Source of the DNA: Pandoraea anapnoica
GTDB taxonomy: Bacteria; Pseudomonadota; Gammaproteobacteria; Burkholderiales; Burkholderiaceae
NCBI RefSeq assembly: GCF_902459765.1
Contig: NZ_CABPSP010000020.1
Location: 1-64,000, forward strand
Direction of reading: 5' to 3'
DNA length: 64,000 nucleotides
The stretch's first letter is position 1; the number at the start of each line of letters is the position of its first letter. The position numbers were made by a program, and so were the translations under genes. Positions 1-9,555 of this stretch are shown piece by piece. The notes under the pieces are model-generated. The model made no database searches and was not told the DNA's origin. It was given only the letters and a program-made list of their open reading frames with translations.

Positions 1-528
1 AGTGACCTGAAGTCGTGGGCAACCCATACGGGTCTTGCCGATGGTCGCAAAGCCATGGGGGTTGCCACGAGTATCGAGGCTGGCCAGCGTGTGGCGATCG
101 ATCAGAACTGGTCGGTGACGCCGCAGGCGCAACTGATGTGGTCGTCGATCGATGCTCGCGCGTTCCAGGATGCTTGGGGAAGTGACGTGAGCATGCACGG
201 GAGCAATAGCCTGATTGGACGACTGGGGGTGGCGGCGAACTACACGAACTCGTGGAAGGACAGTCAGGGGCGCTCCATGAACGCGTCGTTCTACGGGATT
301 TTGAACGTCTATCAGGAGATGCTCGGCGGGTCGTCGGTGAATGTGGCGGGTGTGGACTTTGACACGAGGACTGACAGAACGTGGATGGGCGCGGGCGTGG
401 GAGGCTCGTATTCGTGGGCGGATAACAAGTACACGGTGTACGGTGAGAGTTCGGTGAACACGTCGGTCAATCACTTTGGTGGTAACTACAACGTGAAGGC
501 CAATCTCGGATTCAGAATGAAGTTCTAA
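1..528 (+). CDS. Autotransporter beta-barrel C-terminus (partial, 5' end outside window)
   Basis: The reading frame is open from the first base, so this is the last 175 codons of a longer gene. The visible part has alternating polar/hydrophobic strands (VTPQAQLMWSSID, RLGVAANYT, MGAGVGGSYSW) and ends in GFRMKF, a terminal Phe typical of outer-membrane barrels inserted by the BAM complex. The family is the classical (type Va) autotransporters, in which this barrel anchors an exported passenger. The passenger lies outside the window. A diverged copy of the last 75 codons recurs at 17826-18049. Confidence 0.88.
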   Translation, partial: SDLKSWATHTGLADGRKAMGVATSIEAGQRVAIDQNWSVTPQAQLMWSSIDARAFQDAWGSDVSMHGSNSLIGRLGVAANYTNSWKDSQGRSMNASFYGILNVYQEMLGGSSVNVAGVDFDTRTDRTWMGAGVGGSYSWADNKYTVYGESSVNTSVNHFGGNYNVKANLGFRMKF

Positions 529-550
529 CCACCAAGGGGTTGCGACCAAA

Positions 551-586
551 CAAACAGGCTCTCAGCTAACGCTGCGAGCCTGTTTG
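551..586 (+). terminator. Hairpin terminator after the autotransporter
   Basis: An 11-bp perfect stem (551-561 with 576-586) encloses a second 4-bp stem (563-566 with 571-574) and starts 22 nt after the stop codon. There is no long T run, so termination strength is uncertain. Confidence 0.7.
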
Positions 587-705
587 GCTATGCAGGAGGA
601 TGATCGCTGATGCGTGTATGGAACACAAATATGCAGTTAGATCGATAGCCTTCGCACGTGTGCTCTACGCCTGCAGAGCGAAATACAACTGAGAAAAAAT
701 ACAAC

Positions 706-1299
706 ATGAAAACTCCAGACTCCGGCAAGCATGACCATGCTACGGAACGTTGGATCATGGACCAACTAAAGGTCCACATCTCTGGAGTTTGCGACTCCTG
801 GATTCTGCATATCCTGGCATCTTGCACCGATGGGGGGATATTTGAGGCCCTTGAAGGTTCGCACGAGTTTATCGACGCGCTTCACGGGGTGAGTGACGCT
901 GTTTGTCCGCCGAGCGTGAGGAATGATGATCGGTTTGCGAAGTACCTTGAACAGATGGTCGAGAGAGGCATACGTGAGGGCGACAGATACTACCTAATGA
1001 GTTCTCTCGCCGGACTCGATAAGAAGCTCAATCGCGATCACTTCTTTTCCATCGTGACTTGCGCTAGGCCTTCGATGCTCAATGCGGTGAAGGGTGCCCT
1101 GAGCCTGTTGGGTATTCCCGATGAACTCCTAATGATTGAGCCAATCAAGTACCAGGACTATGTGCAACGTAACGTCAATGGTCGCATAGACGACATTGCC
1201 GTCTTAGAAGCCACGCTCCAGGTGCTTGATGGAAGCAATTTTCCTTCGAAATATATCGATCAAATTCGAAGTGCTTTGGTCGAGCGACGTGACGCCTAA
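706..1299 (+). CDS. Hypothetical protein, 197 aa
   Basis: I do not recognise this family. The ATG at 706 is preferred over a start at 658 because the upstream 16 codons are low complexity and overlap the spacer. The protein is soluble-looking with no signal peptide or membrane segment. It is mixed acidic/basic and helical in the C-terminal half (for example around the RIDDIAVLEATLQVL segment). It is followed by an AAGGAGGG Shine-Dalgarno-like sequence right at its stop, which suggests that another coding region once followed at about 1311. It may belong with the methyltransferase downstream, but the frame in between is broken. Function unknown. Confidence 0.55.
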   Translation: MKTPDSGKHDHATERWIMDQLKVHISGVCDSWILHILASCTDGGIFEALEGSHEFIDALHGVSDAVCPPSVRNDDRFAKYLEQMVERGIREGDRYYLMSSLAGLDKKLNRDHFFSIVTCARPSMLNAVKGALSLLGIPDELLMIEPIKYQDYVQRNVNGRIDDIAVLEATLQVLDGSNFPSKYIDQIRSALVERRDA

Positions 1300-1811
1300 G
1301 GAGGGCGACCATCGACCAAAGCTGCTCGTCTTGCAACTCAACGATATGCTTCGGTGCCCGAACCGGTTCGCGAAAGCGACGCGAGAATGCGCTCACCGAA
1401 TTGTGTGTGACGCTAGAGGGCTGCGCTGCAGGAATGATTGCATGCGGCGGGGACGATGTACGAGCATTAATGGTCCGCGCCTTGTGCTTACCAGACAAGA
1501 AGCCCGCTATGCGCACTAGTTCGATCTGGGCGTGGCTACCGTGCTCGGGGGGCGGCGACGATATCGCACCTTGTGCGAAAGCGCGATGAGACTCGAATTG
1601 CAGATTGTCGAGCTTGATCTGACGGTGAACCGTTATTGCGTCGTCAGCATGTTCTCCTCGATCTCATTTGTGTTAGCGCTCGTTTCCGCCACAGCGAACT
1701 CTTTTCTCGACGAGACGCGGCATCGGATTGGCGACCTTATAATCACTCCGGTCGCTGTTTCTGCCATTTTTCCTTCAAAAGTAGAGCTATCCGACGAGGA
1801 CGTCATTTTCG
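1300..1811 (+). other. Gap with broken coding potential
   Basis: A strong SD-like sequence (1298-1305) is followed by a frame that is open from about 1311 to 1589 but lacks a good ATG. Another frame (1532-1828) then runs into the methyltransferase start. The two pieces may be one gene broken by a frameshift near 1530-1590, but I recognise no domain and make no gene call. Confidence 0.35.
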
Positions 1812-2696
1812 ATGAGGGAGGCATTTGATGACTATGCGCTCAAGCTCGGGATTGCGGGTACCGCAAGAATGACGTCCCAAGCGGAAGTCTACCTAAGAGA
1901 TTTTCATCGGCGTCGGGCCGGAGCGACGCGCCGGGCTTTTGGCAATCAGCCTGCGTGGTCTACGGAGGCAGAATACCTATCGTCCTATCATGCATTGGTA
2001 AAGCGGGTCCCGAATGATGGGGCGTCGCGCGCTGTGCTCGATCTGGCATGTGGTGATGGGCCACTGCTGAAAATTCTGAGCGATAGGGGCCATGCAGGAA
2101 CCAAGTTGATCGGTGTCGACATGAGCGATAGCGAGTTAAGCGCGGCCCGCGCAGCGTTGCCGCAGGATGTGTGGTTGATAAATGGGCGCGCACAGGAGTT
2201 GCCGCTCGATACCGGTTCAGTGGACTACGTGCTATCGCACATGGCTCTGATGTTGATGGACGACATAGTGCAGGTAATCCGTGAAATTCGCCGGGTATTG
2301 CGTAAAGGAGGTACCTTTTCAGCTGTCGTCGGGCGAACCTTTCTGACCGGGGAAGTCGGGAAAGTCTTTCTAGACATACTCAGACCGATTGCGATGGCGA
2401 ACCTTGCACATTTGCCACTCGGTGATGCTCGTACACGCAGCGAAGCCGGCTGGAGTCAACTACTCCGGCACGGTTTCGCAAGTGTCGTGTTCGAAGAGAT
2501 TGAAGTTGACTGGACGCCTACACCGGAGCGGTTTTGGTCGGACATGTTGGACACTTATGATACTGACAGGATGTCCGCGACCACGCGCTCACAGTTCAAG
2601 GGCGAACTATTTTCGGCGTTTGCCGCGATTCAACGTGAAGATGGAACGCTAAAAACGGGATGGGGATTACGTCTTATTCAGGCCAGCGCTGCTTAG
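1812..2696 (+). CDS. Class I SAM-dependent methyltransferase
   Basis: This protein transfers a methyl group from S-adenosylmethionine; the acceptor cannot be told from sequence. Motif I is VLDLACGDGPLL (about residues 74-85), followed by the acidic strand GVDMSD, the motif-IV-like DYVLSHMALMLMDD and the post-II region GGTFSAVVGR. These together define the Rossmann-type methyltransferase fold. The length (294 aa) is normal for small-molecule methyltransferases. The ATG at 1812 has a GAGGA upstream; an internal ATG at 1869 is an equally plausible start. It is the last gene before a strong hairpin at 2725-2758 and converges on the symporter gene. Confidence 0.85.
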   Translation: MREAFDDYALKLGIAGTARMTSQAEVYLRDFHRRRAGATRRAFGNQPAWSTEAEYLSSYHALVKRVPNDGASRAVLDLACGDGPLLKILSDRGHAGTKLIGVDMSDSELSAARAALPQDVWLINGRAQELPLDTGSVDYVLSHMALMLMDDIVQVIREIRRVLRKGGTFSAVVGRTFLTGEVGKVFLDILRPIAMANLAHLPLGDARTRSEAGWSQLLRHGFASVVFEEIEVDWTPTPERFWSDMLDTYDTDRMSATTRSQFKGELFSAFAAIQREDGTLKTGWGLRLIQASAA

Positions 2697-2724
2697 CGGC
2701 CAGCTTCAATCAATAGAGGTTACT

Positions 2725-2758
2725 AACAACAATGGCCGGTTTCCCGGCCTTTGTTGTT
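2725..2758. terminator. Bidirectional terminator between convergent genes
   Basis: A near-perfect 15-bp inverted repeat (2725-2739 with 2744-2758, one mismatch) has a GGCCGG core flanked by A/C-rich and T/G-rich arms. It lies between the methyltransferase stop and the convergent symporter stop. Confidence 0.85.
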
Positions 2759-2815
2759 CCAGAATGTTGCTGCGCAGGTACTGCGTGGCGGCCATCGGAT
2801 GACCTTGGGGCGGTG

Positions 2816-4219
2816 CTAAAACGTTCGCCGTTGCACGAGAGCGGCTCGTCCTCGCCGGCGTGTAAAGGCGTGGAGAGCACATACGACGGCGACGTTGAGC
2901 CCTAGTGAAATGGCGCCTATGTTGACGCCTGCGAAAGTCCAGTTGAGTGCGACACCGGTCACAGCAAAGGCCAAACTGCATACCACGCCGGATATGAGGG
3001 CGGTGGGCAAGACCCTGATCCCGAGCAACGCGACCGCGACGGTCGGAACAAACTGAGTGGCACCTACATAGGTGATGTTGACCAATCGGATCATGACCGG
3101 CGTAGCAATCGGCAACAGTGCTACGACTACCACCAGAAACAAGGTGATGGTAAGTCGCGCCATTCTGGTCTGGCGGGCTACGGGGAGCGAAGGTACGACG
3201 TTGCGGACCACAATTGGGGCGATCGCAAGGCAGGTTCCGGCAAGGACGAACATGCTGGTCAGTGCCGTCGCAGCGGCGACGAGACCGAGCGCCCATGCGG
3301 GCAGGGTTTGCAGTGCGGTAACGAGGAATGTATCGCTTGGGGTGACTGCCAATGCCGGGCGCGACGCCGCGTAGTAAGCCGCAGCGATGAGAAATGGAAA
3401 CAGTAGCATGTACAGCGGCATGAAGATGTGCGCCCGGCGCAATGCAACGGGATCTTTGGCGCTGAATATCGCTTGTGGCGCCAACGGTATTAGATACAGG
3501 CCCAACGCCTGAAAGACAATGGTGCTGATTGCGAAGTTGATTTCTTCGTCAGTTAGCGTAGCGCGAATACGTATGCCACCCGCATCGAACAGAGGACCGA
3601 CGCCTCCGGCAGCGGTTACAGCAGAAATTCCCGTAGCGACAATTACTATCAGCAATAATAGGTCCTTGAGCATCGCGATACGTGACGATGAGCGCATCCC
3701 TGCAATGATGACAAACAGAAATGCGAGGGCTGTGGCGAAGGCAATAACGACGATCGGTGGGAGGTTCAACCCAAGTGCCCTTACTGCGATGATGAGACCG
3801 ATGAGCTGTAGTTGTCCCCAGGGGACGAGAAACGCTATCGATCCAATGGCAACGACGAGCTCGAAGGTGCGACTCTGAAAGTAGCCCTTGATCAGGTCGG
3901 GCAGGGTGATGGCCTCGTACTGCTTGCCCATACGCCAAAGGTGCGGCAGCAGGAAGTATCCAATCGGATACGCGAGCAGAAGGTAGCCTATATACCAAAC
4001 GCCGTATGCAGCGCCGTTACTGTATACGCCGGCCGAAAAACCGATGAGCGTTCCGATGCCGTAAGATTCGGCGGCGGCAAGACAGAACACGGCAATGGTC
4101 GTGAGTTGGCGCGATGCAACAAAGAAGTCGAGCGGCGATTGATTTCGTCGGCCTCGACCGGCGGCGATCGCCAGGGTCGTAGCGAAAGCAATCAAAAGTG
4201 AAAAAACGACTGGTGCCAT
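2816..4219 (-). CDS. Sodium:solute symporter (SSS family)
   Basis: A 467-aa integral inner-membrane protein with about 12-13 hydrophobic segments from residue 3 to about 450. The early FFVASRQLTTIAVFCLAAAESYGIGTLIG stretch and the later VPWGQLQLIGL region match the sodium:solute symporter fold (PutP/PanF/ActP type). The substrate cannot be assigned, but organic acids are common for this branch. The SD GAAGGA lies upstream of the ATG at 4219. It is preceded by the small DUF3311 gene with a 44-nt gap, a pairing that recurs in many bacteria and implies the two act together. Confidence 0.9.
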   Translation of the reverse strand: MAPVVFSLLIAFATTLAIAAGRGRRNQSPLDFFVASRQLTTIAVFCLAAAESYGIGTLIGFSAGVYSNGAAYGVWYIGYLLLAYPIGYFLLPHLWRMGKQYEAITLPDLIKGYFQSRTFELVVAIGSIAFLVPWGQLQLIGLIIAVRALGLNLPPIVVIAFATALAFLFVIIAGMRSSSRIAMLKDLLLLIVIVATGISAVTAAGGVGPLFDAGGIRIRATLTDEEINFAISTIVFQALGLYLIPLAPQAIFSAKDPVALRRAHIFMPLYMLLFPFLIAAAYYAASRPALAVTPSDTFLVTALQTLPAWALGLVAAATALTSMFVLAGTCLAIAPIVVRNVVPSLPVARQTRMARLTITLFLVVVVALLPIATPVMIRLVNITYVGATQFVPTVAVALLGIRVLPTALISGVVCSLAFAVTGVALNWTFAGVNIGAISLGLNVAVVCALHAFTRRRGRAALVQRRTF

Positions 4220-4263
4220 GGTGCCGTCGATCCTTCGTTATCAAACGACGTAGAGAGGCGAGT

Positions 4264-4449
4264 CTAGTGATGCTTTGCGTCGAACAGACGCCAACAAGTG
4301 TATAGACACAGTGAAGTGAGCGGGATGCAACCGATCAGCCAGATGAAGATCAAGGGGACGCCGCCTATGAGCTCACCGGATTTGGCCAACCAACGCAGTG
4401 GCAGAAGTACGAGCGCGTAGGGCACGACAAAGCCGATCAGATATCGCAT
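4264..4449 (-). CDS. DUF3311 small membrane protein, symporter partner
   Basis: This 61-aa protein has two hydrophobic helices (roughly residues 4-20 and 28-52). Small DUF3311 proteins are usually encoded directly upstream of sodium:solute symporters, exactly the arrangement here, and probably act as an accessory subunit. That role is an inference from conserved neighbourhood; no biochemical function is known to me. First gene of a likely two-gene operon. Confidence 0.82.
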   Translation of the reverse strand: MRYLIGFVVPYALVLLPLRWLAKSGELIGGVPLIFIWLIGCIPLTSLCLYTCWRLFDAKHH

Positions 4450-4553
4450 GCATGCCTTTCAAGAGAACGTGGATGGTGCTTGATATTTGAATCTTAAGCT
4501 AAACGAAATTGAAAAGCATAAAACGAAGAGGTTGTGTTGTTAATTGAAACAAC

Positions 4554-4578
4554 AAAGGCCGGAATGCCGGCCTTTTTT
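4554..4578. terminator. Hairpin terminator with T run
   Basis: A 9-bp perfect stem (4554-4562 with 4567-4575) with an AATG loop is followed by T residues on the plus strand and a T/G-rich tract on the minus strand. It lies downstream of the minus-strand autotransporter and is probably its terminator. Confidence 0.75.
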
Positions 4579-4816
4579 GTAATTGCGGACGTTGACTCGG
4601 TGCGGCGCGCCGTGCCGGAGAACTTGTGATGATCGGCGTGCTACCCAATACGCGAATGTGGACCGAATTCGGTGCTACAGACATCCGATGTGCCTGCCCG
4701 GACAAGAACTTCAGCTGACGCTCACTTGAAAAGTGCAGGGTCCCATTGACTGAATTTCGCCGTGCGGAAAGACGGAATTTTCGGCGGTGCCAATGTGGAA
4801 ACCCAAGACGTTCGTC

Positions 4817-7800
4817 CTACCACGTCCATCTCATTCCCACGTTGCCGAGAATCATTCGCTGACGGGCCCCGCCCAGATTGAAGATCGTGCCGACGTTCGC
4901 GTACATGCCAAGTCTCGCCCCCATTTTTATCCACTGGCCGAGCTCCACTTGCCCGGCAGTGGCACGTACTTGCGTCGTGATCGAGGTCCCATCAAAGCTT
5001 GCCATGTCATTGCCGCCGAAAGTACGCAGGACATTGAGCCGCAGCCAAGTTTGCGCCCGTGCCGCCCCAATCGGGTACGCGGCCGCAAGGCGTACTCCCA
5101 GGCGCGCGGCCCCGGAGTTGGAGGGTGACAGGTTCACGTCCGAAGCGCTATCGCTGAAGTTGTTGATGGATGCGTGCTGGTAGACGAGTTGGGTTTGGGG
5201 TTCAATGGTCCAGGCGGTGTTGGCCGTCGACATCGGCAGCCTCAGAGGCAGACCCGCCTCGAAGGACACCAAGGCGGTGCCGCCATGCGTCGACACCATC
5301 ATGCCATCGACGGAGTTGGGTTTGGCGTCCACGCCTCCTCCCATGACCACTGCATCGGCATACCACCCTCCCGGCCCGATATGTGTCCAGTAAAGGCCTG
5401 CACTATAGGTGTCAACCGCGAGGTGCCCGACAGGGGCGCCCGCGAACCCATTCGCGAATCCTGTCACGTCGCCGGTCGCTCGAGCAATCCCGAACAACGC
5501 GCCGATATGGTCACGATGGCCGCTCTCGCGCACGTGCGTGTACAAGTCTTGCCCAACCTGGAAGCCGAACGAGTTGCCATCGAACCTTGGAGAAACGGTG
5601 CCGTCTTGCGCAAAATCGCTCTTGCCCCCCAAACACGCGCCCAGCTTGCACTCAGCGCACCCTGCCCCTCATGCAGAAGGGCCTGTTCGCCCTGCCTTTG
5701 GTGGAAGCTCTCCGCCTGAAGCAGGCCGAGCATTCGCACGACGCTAGGAATCTCCGCATAGAGAGCAACCTCTGGTCGATACAACACGGTCGGGTCGGTA
5801 CCGGGCATGGGGGGATCGGGCAATTCTGGTGTCCCTTCGGCCAATGTCGGGCCAATGACAGGGGCATCTGGCCCGTTTGTGGGCGCCGGCGTCGGCGCGA
5901 TTGTATTTCGCAAATACCAGTTCTGCGAAGTTCCCGGGCTCACACCGCCCTGAGCCAGGAAATACGAATATGCTCCGGCCTTGATCAGTCCCCCCTTGAG
6001 CGAAAACGCACCCGCCGTGGTCGTCGCGCCATTGATAGCCTGGATCACCTTGATACCGTCCTGCACCGTCTGGGCACCCGGCCCACCAGCATTCGTGACA
6101 GCAAGCGTGGTGGTGCCGCTCGCCGTACCGCCCTGGATCAACAACAGATCAGATGGCGCACCATCCCCGGCGAGATAACTGTTGGTGGCCAGCGTGCCTC
6201 CATTGCCGACGTAGCTCGTCACGCCGAGCGTGTTGCCGGTAGTCTTGGTGTTGCTCGATCCGACCTGGACAAGCCCGGAGTTAGTGAGTGTGCCGTTGAT
6301 CGCGAACGTGCCAGCGTTCTGCCCGGTGAATGCGGTCATCGCATTAGCGACGGCTACCGTGCCGTTGTTGGTCACGTTGCCCGTGATCGTGCCATAGCCG
6401 CCGAGGGTCGCCCCGCTTGCGATGATCACGGGACCTCCTCCGGAGATCGCGGCGGAAGAATGACTTGGGTCCCCCACTGCGAGCGTACCTGCAAGTACTG
6501 TCGTGCCGCCGCTGTAGGAGCTCACACCATCAAGCTCCAGGGTGCCGCTGCCTTTCTTGGCCAAGCCACCGGGCCCCGTGATCGGCTGCGTGATCGTTGT
6601 TTTGAAGCCTTGCGTGTCGATAACTCCGCCGTTCGCCTCCAGCGTAATGAGGCGAGATCCAGCGAGGTCGAACGAAGTGCCGAACTGTAGCGCTCCACCA
6701 TTGAAACTTACGCCGCCCGAGGTTGCGCCGAGCGCGGCGTCGGTGCTGAAGTTCAGGATGCCCTGTGAAATTAGCGTACCACCTGAGTAGGTGTTGCCAA
6801 CAGTGGTCGATGGCGCGAGTGTGAGTGTCGCAGCACCGGACTTTTCGATGCGGCCGGAGCCGGCGATATTGCCCGTATAAGTGCCATCAGTCGTCTGGGA
6901 AAATCTCACTAGGCCGTCGTCGCTTATTGTCGGTGGCAAGTTCTGCGAGCTGCCTTGCAAGACACCCACGACGCCGACAGACATTTTGCCTGCGTACTTA
7001 GTGTTGTCGCCCGAGAGAATCAATGTGCCGCCCTGCACTTCCGTCATTGTGATGCCGCTCATTGTGTCGGATAACGTCCAGGTGCCACTGTCCTGTTTGA
7101 TGAGAGTCTGGAAATTCTTGAATGCGCCGGCCGACATCGTGTCGCTTCCCAATCCGTTAAGCGTTACAAGGTTTCTCCCTCCACCGCCGTTGATTGAGCC
7201 GGAGATCGAAGATTCGGTAAACAGATGCAGTACGTCGTCGCCACCGGCGAAAACGAGATTCCCGATGACCTGTCCCTGATTAGTAAAGATCACCGCGCCA
7301 TTGCCCGAACTCCCGATTACGTTGCCGGGCGCTGCTATCACGCCATCGGAGAAGTTGTTGACGTAGTTGGTTCCGACCGTGTTCTCGAACCAGATCGCTG
7401 CTGCGTGTGTTGCTTGAATGGTGCCGTGGTTATTGATCTCGACATTTGCGCCTTCTGGGTTGATCGTCTCGGCATTCCCTTGGGTGCCGTTGGACAGCAC
7501 TGTTGCCCCATTGGCGACATTGACGGTGCTGTTTGCACCGACATCGATGGTGTTGGCTCCCGTGCTATACAGGCCGCTGTTCTTGACGGCGCTATTCTGG
7601 ATGAGGGCACCGGAGGAAATATTGATTGTGGCATTCGCGCCGACCGAGATTGCGGAGGCATCTCCGACAATCACCCGTGCGTTTGTCCCAACATCGACCG
7701 TTGCTCCGGACGGCGTAGTGGGGCCGGTTTGGATTGTGCTCGTGTAGGGAGTGGAGACGTTTGGATCGCATAGAGTCGTCGTGCCGGACGTTGTGCAAGT

Positions 7801-8031
7801 TGCCTGCGCCGAATGGGACGCCAGAGACAACGACGTGATCACGCCTAGGCAGATCAGCTTGACGGGATGCGGTGCGAGCAGCGTGCTTGGAGCGACGCTG
7901 ACGGGCAGCGTCGGCGCAATTCCACCGTCATGGATGCATAGCGCTCGCGCGATTGACTCGTGTTCGCGCCGGCCCTGAACCATAGCGCCAACGATACGCT
8001 TTCCTCTCAACCATTGCTGAAAACTGTGCAT
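4817..8031 (-). pseudogene. Autotransporter, frameshifted in a six-G tract
   Basis: The gene begins at 8031 with a long N-terminal extension and a signal peptide (hydrophobic core near residues 57-75, ending SHSAQA). It then has a beta-helical passenger with repeated GTL-x-L-x-G-x-N/S-x-Y-x-G motifs (PATR-type repeats) and a Pro-rich linker. The barrel begins near ASWARVWG. The first frame runs off into nonsense and stops at 5464, while the rest of the barrel (GGKSDFAQDG... to NVGMRWTW) is in another frame, 5632-4817. One extra G in the tract at 5625-5630 would join them into a protein of about 1070 aa ending in an aromatic residue. Without it no barrel is made, so the product could not be surface-anchored. 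Confidence 0.88.
5625..5630 (-). repeat. G6 homopolymer at the autotransporter frameshift
   Basis: On the coding strand the tract reads TTT GGGGGG CAAG. Restoring seven G residues gives the conserved WARVWGGKSDF junction. It may be a decayed site, a phase-variable switch or a sequencing error; one sequence cannot tell. Confidence 0.75.
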
Positions 8032-8803
8032 TCCGATCCCCCGTTACCGCACCTCGTGCGGTCAGTCCCGCGTTGTGCTTCGTCGAGTTCTTGGTGCTAT
8101 CCAAATTTCGCCATGGGCCACGTCTGCATCCCCGAGGGGTGTTTCTGCTAATCCCCAGGAATCCATGTAGGAAACAGCTGTGTAGATGCGGCCTCTGTTC
8201 GAGCGTTTTCGAAACCGTCAGGTCGTCACTCTGTCTGCAGGTGTGTGCAACAACGCCCCGCAATGGCATTCCAATGTCGATTCGCAGCCCGGTCTTGCAA
8301 GTTGATGAAAACGCGTCAAGCGCTTGATCATTGTGGCAGCGTCTATATGCTGCTTCTTTGAAGAAGGCCTCATCGGCTTTTGATATTCAGGTGCAGATTT
8401 CGGAGATGTTGCGAAAGGGCTATTAATGCTGACAGTGACACGATGTCCGCCTAGCACCGTCGAGAGCGGGCAATCGGGCAGCGGGTTCCTGCAGGAGCGG
8501 GACTGAGGGGCCTTGTAGTTTTGATACGAAGGTTGCTCCGATGCTCTGGGGAGCACCACAGCCGGTGAGGTCCGCAGTAAGGCTGCGGAGCGACTTAGTC
8601 AATGGGTATCCGGGCGGGCCGCGGAGACAGGAAGAAATGCGGTGGCTCACCAAAACTCGATCGACTGAGTTCGTCATCTTCATCAGCATGAAGAGCCGTA
8701 CTCGTCCGAGATGCTAGGACGATGGTTTCGCGTGCAGGATGCCGAGTTGTGGAGATGAGACCAGGCGGCCGATGTCAGCCAACATCAGTGTCCGCGCGCT
8801 TGC
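8032..8803. other. Long upstream region of the autotransporter, no gene found
   Basis: Reading frames on both strands here are short and lack recognisable domains or good ribosome-binding sites. A short inverted repeat (TCCGCAG...CTGCGGA, around 8567-8585) is present without a T run. The autotransporter promoter should lie in the first part, but I could not fix it. Confidence 0.4.
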
Positions 8804-9052
8804 TCAGCTAAAGTAACCAAGCAGCAAGTCTCGATAAGCAATGCCCGAGTCGATGAACTTTTGAGGCAGGTGCAGTGCCAGCCATCCCGAGATCAACTGG
8901 TCACTCGATTGCACAAAGACTTCGGCGGCTGCTTCCGGATTTGGGTGTGTCGAGATCAATGCCACTAGTAGCGCGAGATTCACCATTTGCCTGGACTCAA
9001 GATGGCGAAGCCGCTTGGGGTCACACTCAACGATCGAAGTCCTTATTGTCAT
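8804..9052 (-). CDS. Small hypothetical protein, paralogue of the one at 59038
   Basis: An 82-aa product. From about residue 18 it matches the 76-aa protein at 59038-59268 in a spaced pattern (LxxxQxxxxAL, a Pro-containing linker, then VxxQxxxLISxxL, PxxFIxGI and LL). Both are minus-strand genes beside phage/plasmid-type DNA. An out-of-frame ATG just upstream (about 9060) starts MNNDNKDFDR and then stops; this resembles the MTDDSKF start of the paralogue, so the true N-terminus may have been lost by a frameshift. Function unknown; a phage- or ICE-associated accessory protein is my inference. Confidence 0.5.
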   Translation of the reverse strand: MTIRTSIVECDPKRLRHLESRQMVNLALLVALISTHPNPEAAAEVFVQSSDQLISGWLALHLPQKFIDSGIAYRDLLLGYFS

Positions 9053-9124
9053 TGTTCATGGTCTGGTTCGATCCTGCAGTTGACGGCGGGGTTGATCGGT
9101 TGCGGCGTAGCCGAAACGCCCGGA

Positions 9125-9322
9125 ATTCGGAGTGACGAAGCGAGCATAGCTTTCGATCTAGCCCACGCGGTGATTGCGGTGCATGAGCGCGATCGGGGCG
9201 GTCATGTTTTCAAAATGAGATGCTCGAAATTCAAAAGGCCTGACGATCCACGCGCCGCAACCCTGCGTTTTGACGTTCTCTCTCACGCGTACGTGAACGT
9301 CATCCGTACGGCGGCTATGTAG
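9125..9322 (+). pseudogene. Possible fragment of a mobile-element gene
   Basis: An open stretch encodes SDEASIAFDLAHAVIAVHER, then a basic FKMRCSKFKRPDDPRA segment. The basic motif recalls the C-terminal part of plasmid or phage RecA-fold ATPases, but the match is weak. No credible start codon or SD lies in front of it, so I treat it as a possible remnant only. Confidence 0.25.
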
Positions 9323-9506
9323 CAACGGGCACGCCGGGAAACGCTGGAAATTCCGTTATCCCGCATTAGCCGAAAGCTATGAGCCAAAATGGCGCGCGCT
9401 CAGTTCCATATTCCGAGGGCAGGGAGGCGCACATGGCAATTTTGTCAACTGCGTGCCCCCAAAAATGGAGAGGCTATGAACGAGTGTCTGGATAAGTAGG
9501 CAAAAA

Positions 9507-9534
9507 GGATGCCGTCCGCGTTAGGACGGCATCC
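9507..9534 (+). promoter_or_regulatory. Hairpin in the leader of the MTRP reading frame
   Basis: An 11-bp perfect stem (9507-9517 with 9524-9534) lies 13 nt before the SD of the MTRP frame. On the minus strand it is followed by five T residues, so it could also end a minus-strand transcript. The same stem and flanks recur inverted at 63324-63351. Confidence 0.65.
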
Positions 9535-9555
9535 TCAACCCACAGCGGAGGAGAC

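Noticed and set aside
8218-8689. Minus-strand frames upstream of the frameshifted autotransporter
   Set aside because: No SD or motif and an overlapping pair of frames; treated as non-coding.
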